Below, piece by piece: positions 57,867 to 64,000 of a DNA stretch of 64,000 nt. The stretch covers positions 1 to 64,000 of IMG/VR virus record IMGVR_UViG_3300021364_000009. One strand, written 5' to 3'. A program made the position numbers and the translations under genes. How positions within the stretch are numbered: position 1 is the first letter of the stretch; each line of letters starts with the position of its first letter. A model generated the notes under the pieces. That model was not told the origin of the DNA. It worked only from the letters and a program-made list of their open reading frames with translations, and did not search any database. Source of the stretch: a virus.

Positions 57867-60800
57867 TTAAGATTATTAAGCCCGATGGGAATACCGTAGA
57901 AACACCTGTCCACTATAGTACAAGCCTACAAACAGTTTATATACGAGGTCTAGTGCCAGTAGAAGTTAATCGCATAGAAATAGAATATGCGAATACGAGG
58001 TTTTCTCCCGAAGACGTATATGTAAACAACGGACAATTTACTTTCCCTAATCCAAATGTATTCTCAGAAGGTATTGATCTTTCTACAGGTCAAAATAACT
58101 TTAAGATTAATGCTTTCAATAATAACATTTCGTATGGGATGTTAGAGCTGAATGTCATTTTCTCTTCTGACGTAGTAGGCTTGGCAACTCCTCCAAGTGG
58201 GTTGAAAGTCAACCGCTCTAATAACTTCGTAGAAATATCTTTCGACCATATAGACGAGAGTGTTTCTTACTATAATATCTATGCGAGTAGTGTTTCAGGT
58301 GGTGTTCTTAGTAACTATTTTAAAATAAACTTCGAGCCACTTAGTCCTAGCAAATATGGGAAGAGAGAAGAAATCTCTAGTCCGATCAAAGAAATCTCTT
58401 CAGACATGAGTGTTGAGCCTGTAGACCCTCTTTTCTTAGAATTGTCCGTACAACAAAAAGACGTTTCTGACGTAACTCTCTCTAACAATGTTCTTGATGC
58501 GTTTGAAGTGCCTGAGACTGTGAGTCGAGTTCGTATTTCGTCTTCTTTTCAGAGTGTCGCTTTAAAGACCCGTGTTTCTTTTAATCACTTTAGAAATGCA
58601 GAGCCAACCTCTATCCCCCCTACCATACCTGTGGGTGTTCTTAGCTCTACTCCTTTAGATAAGCCTCTCTACTATGTGGCGACTTCCGTTAAGGTTATCG
58701 GAGGTGTAGAAGTAGAGAGTGCTATTTCTAGTGAAGTTTCGGGGATGCCAATACAAGTGACAAACACCACACTCTCCCTACCTGTTGTAGGGAGAGATCA
58801 AATGGCTACGGATATGATTCAGAGTATATTTCTAGCCCAACCTAACATTGCGGTGCAAGCAGGTTCGGTGGTCAGAGATGTGATCATAGACCCCTTCTTG
58901 TCAGAAATGGAGCGAGTTCGTTTCCTTTTAGATTTCTGTTATCGTTCTTCTTCTTTTTCGGGGTTGCTCAGTATTGACGACCCTCTAAATGAAGGGGCTT
59001 CTATTCCGGTAGAGGATAGTCAATATAAAACTGTCTTAACCCAAGCTCTTTTTACAACGGAAGACCAAGTTCAGTATTTCATAGACTCGGCATTTGAAAA
59101 ACTTGCCTCTAATTTTGGAGTGAGCAGAAGTATAGGAAAACAAGCTTCTGGTGAAGTTGAGTTCTTTACTACCACAACACCTACTTCTTCTATTTCTATA
59201 CCGACAGGCACTGTGGTTTCTTCTTCCACTTCGGATTTCATCACCACCCTCTCTGTTGTGATGAACGTAGATCAGCTAAGTCAGTATTACAACCCTACCA
59301 CTAAGAAATACTCGATCACGGTTCCAGTCCAAGCTTTAGAAGCAGGTCTAAATGGTAATTTGACCTCTGACCAAATAAATCAAGGAGCACCTTTTGGGCT
59401 GAAAGTGACGAACTCAGCCCCTACTTTTGGAGGGACAGAGACTGAGACCAACTCAGAGTTAGCTTCAAGAGCTTTAGCTACTTTATCCTCAGTCGATGTA
59501 GGTACGAAGGCCGGCTTAGAGCGTGTTTCAAGAAGTATTGCAGGAGTAGTTAACAGCTTTGTAGTGGACAGCGAAAGTCCTTTCATGCAAAGAGATGAGG
59601 GTCTTGGTGGGAAGGTAGACGTGTGGGTAAGAGGCGAGAGTTTAGCTACTGTTTCAGATATTTATGCTCCGAGCTACCAATCTCATTTTGAGAGCAGATT
59701 CATTCCTATTTCTACAGGCTATGTTTTCAGAAATATGGAAGCTACTGTAGAGTCTCCTATTTCTCAGATGATAGACCGAGGAAATCTAGGCTTTGGGTTG
59801 AGAAACCTAAGTACCTCTACAGTATTTGATCTTACAAACGTGACGGTTTTAGACTACAGGACGATACAGCTCGACAACACCATCCCCCAACCAACCTACA
59901 ATGTGGCAGACAACATTGTGGGAGATTGGAGATCGAACGTCTCAAGTAAAATCGTTTTAAAGAGACAACCGGTAAGAGAAATTAAAGCGATAAGCTACGC
60001 TGAAGGTACAGAAATCTCAGATTTTGTTTTTGTAGACAAAGAGGACGCTCTTAGATTGGGACGTTCTTCAAAGTCTTCTGACCATGTTTTGATCACGAAT
60101 GACACCACAAGAAATAAGATTATTTCCATTACGGGAGAGGCACATACTGTAGTTGGGTTCTACCCTGAAAGGCTTGGAAATCTTGGAGTCGATCAGCTTT
60201 CTATAGTTGTGTCGGATGTTGCAGGGACGACAATATACAAAAGCCCGTTTTTGAACGACTCTCCTGACTATACTATTTCAAGAGACTCTAATGACATTAC
60301 TTACATACAGAGAACTTCAGACAGTGCCATAAAAGACGGAGACGTGGTTCATGTTTCTTACGAGCACTTGGAGAATATTGTTGTTAGTTACGTTACAAAT
60401 CTAGTCGTATCAAACGCACAAAACAGCATCGACAATAGTAAGAATATCTTTGCCGATATTGTAGTGAAAGAAGCTATCGGTTGTTTTGTTGATATAAAAG
60501 CTACCGTAGTTTTAGATCGTGGAGTTCGGTCTACGCTTGTAGATTCAGAAATACGCTATGCTCTGACTTCCTTCATCAATGAATCTTCTCTTGGGGGTTC
60601 AATAAGACATTCAGAAGTAGTCACCGTTTTGAATAGCGTAGATGGCGTAAATCATGTGGTGTTGCCTTTAACTCAAATGTCCTTCGCACACGACACCTAT
60701 ATCCTAAGAGAGGGTATTTCTCTTGGGTCTAGTGGCTTCAATCGTGTGCCTTCTCTCTCGAATTCAAGAGTATCTGTGTGGGCAATAGACTCAGAACTTT

Positions 60801-61135
60801 TAAATAAGACACAAGACTTAGGTGGGGCTAGAGGTCGAGTCTTTATCGAGAAAGAAGAAATGAGGATGTTGGACACTTTGGAGAGGGTGAACTCGCCTTC
60901 TTGGGAACATAAAACCTGTACCATCGTAAATGATGTTGGCTTAGGTATAGAGGGTATAAAGACCAACAACAGAATTTTGATTGCTTTAAATATAGGGGAG
61001 AGTCCTTCAGAGTATTCTTACTATGTAGACTACAATGTTGAAGGACAAATAGAGACAGTTTCGGAACTCAAGCTAAACAACTTCTCTTTCTTTAGAACAG
61101 GTGATCTGAATTTCACATATGAAGAGGTACAGTAA
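57863..61135 (+). CDS. Baseplate J/gp47-like protein
   Basis: A 1090-residue protein. A fibronectin-like domain at about 110-150 (GLKVNRSNNFVEISFDH, SYYNIYAS) precedes a gpJ/gp47-type region: a helix around 300-330 (VVGRDQMATDMIQSIFLAQP), then GEVEFFTTT..SISIPTGTVVSS (about 431-455) and TETNSELASRALATL (about 532-546). These are features of baseplate wedge J proteins. The later part (about 650-1090) is a set of beta domains. The length is well above T4 gp6 or P2 gpJ. It connects wedge components; the gp25-like partner is upstream. The stop TAA shares one base with the next ATG. Confidence 0.7.
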   Translation: MIKIIKPDGNTVETPVHYSTSLQTVYIRGLVPVEVNRIEIEYANTRFSPEDVYVNNGQFTFPNPNVFSEGIDLSTGQNNFKINAFNNNISYGMLELNVIFSSDVVGLATPPSGLKVNRSNNFVEISFDHIDESVSYYNIYASSVSGGVLSNYFKINFEPLSPSKYGKREEISSPIKEISSDMSVEPVDPLFLELSVQQKDVSDVTLSNNVLDAFEVPETVSRVRISSSFQSVALKTRVSFNHFRNAEPTSIPPTIPVGVLSSTPLDKPLYYVATSVKVIGGVEVESAISSEVSGMPIQVTNTTLSLPVVGRDQMATDMIQSIFLAQPNIAVQAGSVVRDVIIDPFLSEMERVRFLLDFCYRSSSFSGLLSIDDPLNEGASIPVEDSQYKTVLTQALFTTEDQVQYFIDSAFEKLASNFGVSRSIGKQASGEVEFFTTTTPTSSISIPTGTVVSSSTSDFITTLSVVMNVDQLSQYYNPTTKKYSITVPVQALEAGLNGNLTSDQINQGAPFGLKVTNSAPTFGGTETETNSELASRALATLSSVDVGTKAGLERVSRSIAGVVNSFVVDSESPFMQRDEGLGGKVDVWVRGESLATVSDIYAPSYQSHFESRFIPISTGYVFRNMEATVESPISQMIDRGNLGFGLRNLSTSTVFDLTNVTVLDYRTIQLDNTIPQPTYNVADNIVGDWRSNVSSKIVLKRQPVREIKAISYAEGTEISDFVFVDKEDALRLGRSSKSSDHVLITNDTTRNKIISITGEAHTVVGFYPERLGNLGVDQLSIVVSDVAGTTIYKSPFLNDSPDYTISRDSNDITYIQRTSDSAIKDGDVVHVSYEHLENIVVSYVTNLVVSNAQNSIDNSKNIFADIVVKEAIGCFVDIKATVVLDRGVRSTLVDSEIRYALTSFINESSLGGSIRHSEVVTVLNSVDGVNHVVLPLTQMSFAHDTYILREGISLGSSGFNRVPSLSNSRVSVWAIDSELLNKTQDLGGARGRVFIEKEEMRMLDTLERVNSPSWEHKTCTIVNDVGLGIEGIKTNNRILIALNIGESPSEYSYYVDYNVEGQIETVSELKLNNFSFFRTGDLNFTYEEVQ

Positions 61136-64000
61136 TGAAGTTTATCCCTGATCTTCGAGAAGACAAAGACCCTCTAGGGTCGTCGTCTCAAAACAAAAAG
61201 AAATTTGTCGATTATATTTCAGAGCAAGTCACTCTAAACTTAGCTAATTCGACAGCTTCTAACTATAACTTCCAAAACTACGGCTCAAATCAGAGGATTA
61301 TTTTTGAGTCTGTAGCGAAGATCATTGCAGAAATATTTGTAGACATTTCAGACTTTGAAGACGATATTTCTTTTTCTAACTTAAGATCGGAGTTTATAGC
61401 CAACAAGCTCCTAAGCTTGGTTTTTGAAGAAGAAAACATCCCAAACATAAAAGACACAGAGAATTTAAGATACCTCTGCCAAGAGGTAGTTCAAAGTCTT
61501 CTCTTGGGTTCTACCGAAGAAAGCATACTAAAAGCTTTAGAGAGCACTAAAGATGGTGACTTAATTGAGCTAAGGCAGATTAGTCAGCATGTTATTTCTA
61601 TATATTCTTCGACCCTTAAATACACAAGCAACCCTTTAGATACGACAACCCCAATGCACCGACATGTAGTGTTCGCTAAGTCGAATGGTGTCGGGGCGAC
61701 TTCTGCACCTATCGGTAAGAATTGGGGAGAAGAGCTTCACTACCACGAAGTTGTAGATGGGGTGGTTCAACCTTATAACGGGCATACACATGATGTAGAG
61801 CTAGGTATTTCTTCCACTTCTCTTGAAGAACAAGAAAATCTGAGAAAGGTGTTGCGTACCACTAAGCCGGCTCACCTAAAGATCGGAGAAGTGTCTTCTG
61901 TTTTAGCTGAGAGAATTCAGCCTCCTTCAGGTTCGACCGTGAACTTTAAAAAAGAAGGTGGGGTTATTTCTGTAGTTAACCCTGAAAAGGAAGAAGACTT
62001 CATCTTCTCACTTGGAGGCTCTTACCAAGAAAATATGAGAAAGGTAAGGGTTGGTACATGGGAGAATGTAGTCTTCGGATACTATAAAGACCAAAAGATC
62101 AGAGTTTCTAATGCTCTTGTAAGTCCTCTCGACAACATCTCTGTAGGTGGAAAAATCAGAAAAGTGTCGGAGGTTGTGGAAGTCTCTGTTGCAGACGGAG
62201 AATATGTTGCAAACCTTCTAAGACACAACAAAACTTTAACTGTGAATGTGTTAAATGGGTTTATTTCTGTAGATGAAACAATAGGAAACAACGAAGTTTT
62301 TGTAATAGAAGGAGAGTGTTATTTTGCAGAGAAAAGGGCAAAAGGAGTTTCGTATCTTAAAGCTATAGAAATAAGATTAGCTTCTTCTGTAGATGTCGGA
62401 GAAGGTCTAAATGAAGTTTCTTTCTTAGATTTAAGCTGGTATTCACCCACCACACTTAAATACCGAAAAGCTGTTATCCGAGTTAGAGAACACGGGGGTT
62501 TTTTCTACGCAGAGTTGAATGTGCCTCAAAGAAAAACATTTAGAGGGCTACCTGTTCTTAAAGAAGATTTTATTATAGACCCACAATATGTTCTTTTAGA
62601 GTACTATCCTTATTTCTTGTCTATAGCAGGTCTCTCTAACAAGATTGTCTTGAAATTTGAGAACACCAACCTAACTGAAGGGCAAGAAATAGAAATACTA
62701 TGTCCACTAGGTGAAGACGATCTTATCAACTTCACGGAACTCAACTCAGAACAATTCGTTTTAAATGCTTCGAGAAAAACAAGAAGGAGCGAGAAAGTAC
62801 CTAGCCCGTCAAAGATCGCAACTCAGAGTAAATACAACTCTAGTTCTTCGCCTACAGTCGGGTTGTACCCAACTCTTCCAACACAGCCGTTTAACTTTGA
62901 GACATTCAAAGCAGACTCTACTTCTTTAGGTACTTTTGGCTTAAACACATATGATCCGACAGACATTACAAACTCACAGAAGAACCAACTTCTCGTAGGT
63001 TTGAACTCTAAGTATAATTCTTATACGCACTTCACATTAAACACATACAACAAAGTCTCCTCTAATGTTTCTGATATAAAAGACTATGCAAGAAAGACTT
63101 TAAGTGTTTTTGGAGGCGTTGTATCTTTCAACGCTCTAGGCTTCAGACCTGACTTTATCGTTTCGGTTTTAGATTCAGACTTGAGAGAGTATCAATATGA
63201 GATCACGCCTAGAGGGTTGAAGGTTTTTGGAGCGGAAGAAGGTCTTGAAGTTACAGTCACTTCGATTTCTACCAATCCGTACAAGAAATCTACTTGGGCA
63301 AAAGGAAATGTCCTCAGCGAAGGACAAGCTCCTTTTGATTTCCCTGAGAAGAGTATTCGAGAAACTACGTCTTTCCCCGAAGACATCATGCGAAATCCAC
63401 AAGGGAGAGTGCTAGACTCTTCAGATTTTGCGGAAGACAAACAAAGACTAGACTTATATCACAAAGAAATAACATCTGAAGGGGTGGTGGCAGAGGAGAT
63501 TTTCTACGAAGACGATCTGACTCGGTTAGAAATAAAAGGACACCCCTTTATTAGAAATATAAAAGCGATTAAGCCCACAGTTAAAGTAGTTCGTCCCTCT
63601 CTGATGACAAATACGTCTAACACTCTTATTGGGATACGAAGTGTTCTAAACAGACGTGAAGTGCTTGAAAGTGAAGGGCTAAGAATAAAACTGATCCCCA
63701 AGGAAGACATTGATCTTCTTTCACGTTTCTTTTTCGGTGTGTTCTTGGAAGATCAAGTCAATATCAATGATGCCGACCAAGAAATACCTCTTATTTCTTT
63801 CAAAGACCATCAAGATGTCGGTGATGTGTTAAATATCAATGACGATGGTGTTTCTTTAGAGTTTAACCTTTCTCTCGAAGACGAAGTTCCTCTAATCCGA
63901 GACAACCCTTTAGTGATAGGTGGGGATTTCCTTTTAGAGGAAAACCTCGAAGATGGCGTATCCATCTCAGATTTAGACCCTCTCGACACTGTGTATTTGC
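61135..64000 (+). CDS. Large baseplate or tail protein (runs past window end)
   Basis: An open frame of 955 codons continues beyond the window. The N-terminal 130 residues are helical and acidic; at about 179-225 there is a histidine-rich stretch (MHRHVVFAKSNG, ELHYHEVVDG, GHTHDVELG), the kind of H-x-H pattern seen in several tail proteins. The rest is beta-rich with repeated ExxEDxxNIxD and DGVSI motifs toward the end, perhaps repeats. It continues the baseplate block through TAATG overlap. Its family is unrecognised; a wedge or fibre-connector role is inferred from position. Confidence 0.6.
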   Translation, partial: MKFIPDLREDKDPLGSSSQNKKKFVDYISEQVTLNLANSTASNYNFQNYGSNQRIIFESVAKIIAEIFVDISDFEDDISFSNLRSEFIANKLLSLVFEEENIPNIKDTENLRYLCQEVVQSLLLGSTEESILKALESTKDGDLIELRQISQHVISIYSSTLKYTSNPLDTTTPMHRHVVFAKSNGVGATSAPIGKNWGEELHYHEVVDGVVQPYNGHTHDVELGISSTSLEEQENLRKVLRTTKPAHLKIGEVSSVLAERIQPPSGSTVNFKKEGGVISVVNPEKEEDFIFSLGGSYQENMRKVRVGTWENVVFGYYKDQKIRVSNALVSPLDNISVGGKIRKVSEVVEVSVADGEYVANLLRHNKTLTVNVLNGFISVDETIGNNEVFVIEGECYFAEKRAKGVSYLKAIEIRLASSVDVGEGLNEVSFLDLSWYSPTTLKYRKAVIRVREHGGFFYAELNVPQRKTFRGLPVLKEDFIIDPQYVLLEYYPYFLSIAGLSNKIVLKFENTNLTEGQEIEILCPLGEDDLINFTELNSEQFVLNASRKTRRSEKVPSPSKIATQSKYNSSSSPTVGLYPTLPTQPFNFETFKADSTSLGTFGLNTYDPTDITNSQKNQLLVGLNSKYNSYTHFTLNTYNKVSSNVSDIKDYARKTLSVFGGVVSFNALGFRPDFIVSVLDSDLREYQYEITPRGLKVFGAEEGLEVTVTSISTNPYKKSTWAKGNVLSEGQAPFDFPEKSIRETTSFPEDIMRNPQGRVLDSSDFAEDKQRLDLYHKEITSEGVVAEEIFYEDDLTRLEIKGHPFIRNIKAIKPTVKVVRPSLMTNTSNTLIGIRSVLNRREVLESEGLRIKLIPKEDIDLLSRFFFGVFLEDQVNINDADQEIPLISFKDHQDVGDVLNINDDGVSLEFNLSLEDEVPLIRDNPLVIGGDFLLEENLEDGVSISDLDPLDTVYL

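Larger units (their letters stand above)
77..63798. repeat. Dispersed 7-mer word AGAAATA/TATTTCT (about 227 copies)
   Basis: My hand count gives about 109 AGAAATA and 118 TATTTCT on the plus strand, roughly one per 280 bases, versus about 20 expected for this composition. Copies occur inside genes in all frames (Glu-Ile as GAA ATA, Ile-Ser as ATT TCT, Arg-Asn, Lys-Lys-Tyr, Leu-Phe-Leu) and in gaps. Near-misses such as GGAAATA number only about 30. Flanking bases vary. The longest stretch without a copy is about 50483-52009. Confidence 0.9.

Noticed and set aside
77-63798. AGAAATA as a ribosome site, promoter box or RNA processing signal
   Set aside because: It is equally common in both orientations relative to transcription and mainly within genes, so an RNA- or initiation-level role is unlikely.
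1-64000. tRNA genes
   Set aside because: I looked for the T-arm GTTCRANYC pattern with matching stems; matches found (for example near 2727) lie inside genes without cloverleaf partners.
1-64000. Stop-codon reassignment, as in some large phages
   Set aside because: TAA, TAG and TGA all end well-defined genes (TGA at 2386-2388, TAG at 5714-5716), and no in-frame stop interrupts recognised domains.

Overview
This 64 kb window is the interior of a large tailed bacteriophage genome. It is about 40% G+C by eye, uses the standard code (TAA, TAG and TGA all serve as stops) and is packed with genes on both strands. No gap is longer than about 200 bases; the largest is 52705-52902, between two divergent genes. 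A tape-measure gene, baseplate hub, spike, gp25-like and gpJ-like baseplate genes point to a myovirus-type contractile tail. No sheath, capsid, portal or terminase gene is present, so the genome is much larger than the window. Most genes have strong AAGGAG ribosome sites, so the host uses Shine-Dalgarno initiation; I cannot name the host. No tRNA, integrase, IS element or CRISPR array was seen.

Layout. 1-6.6 kb: accessory and lysis-type genes (GIY-YIG protein, CHAP amidase, membrane-anchored coiled-coil protein, DUF2325-like protein, deoxynucleoside kinase). 6.6-20.7 kb: first tail block on the plus strand (tube, two chaperone-position genes, tape measure, two paralogous baseplate proteins, hub, spike). 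20.7-29.8 kb: mostly unknown genes on both strands, with a C39-type peptidase, a repeat protein carrying a 61-residue duplication, a zincin fused to a WGR-like domain, a HAD phosphatase and an Hc1/histone-like protein. 29.8-48.3 kb: replication and DNA metabolism (DNA polymerase I with two zinc ribbons, topoisomerase IB-like enzyme, ClpP, stand-alone primase zinc domain, four tandem methyltransferases, DnaB-like helicase, a loader-like protein, SNF2 helicase). 48.3-56.8 kb: small membrane proteins, Nudix hydrolase, glycine-rich fibre-like protein, SNase-type nuclease and a 1282-residue unknown. 56.8-64 kb: second baseplate block, cut off at the window end.

Two signals stand out beyond the gene list. 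(1) The 7-mer AGAAATA and its complement TATTTCT occur about 227 times by my hand count, against about 20 expected from composition. They are balanced between strands, occur in all reading frames, and are independent of transcription direction. This looks like a DNA-level recognition word kept by the phage. (2) Short peptide modules recur in unrelated proteins: an [RKH]-[VI]-A-x-x-[YF] helix and an N-terminal L-R-D-L-E-I-R-V-A segment. They may be targeting tags. The four-gene methyltransferase array, in which each gene's last codons carry the ribosome site of the next gene, is the most unusual gene arrangement.
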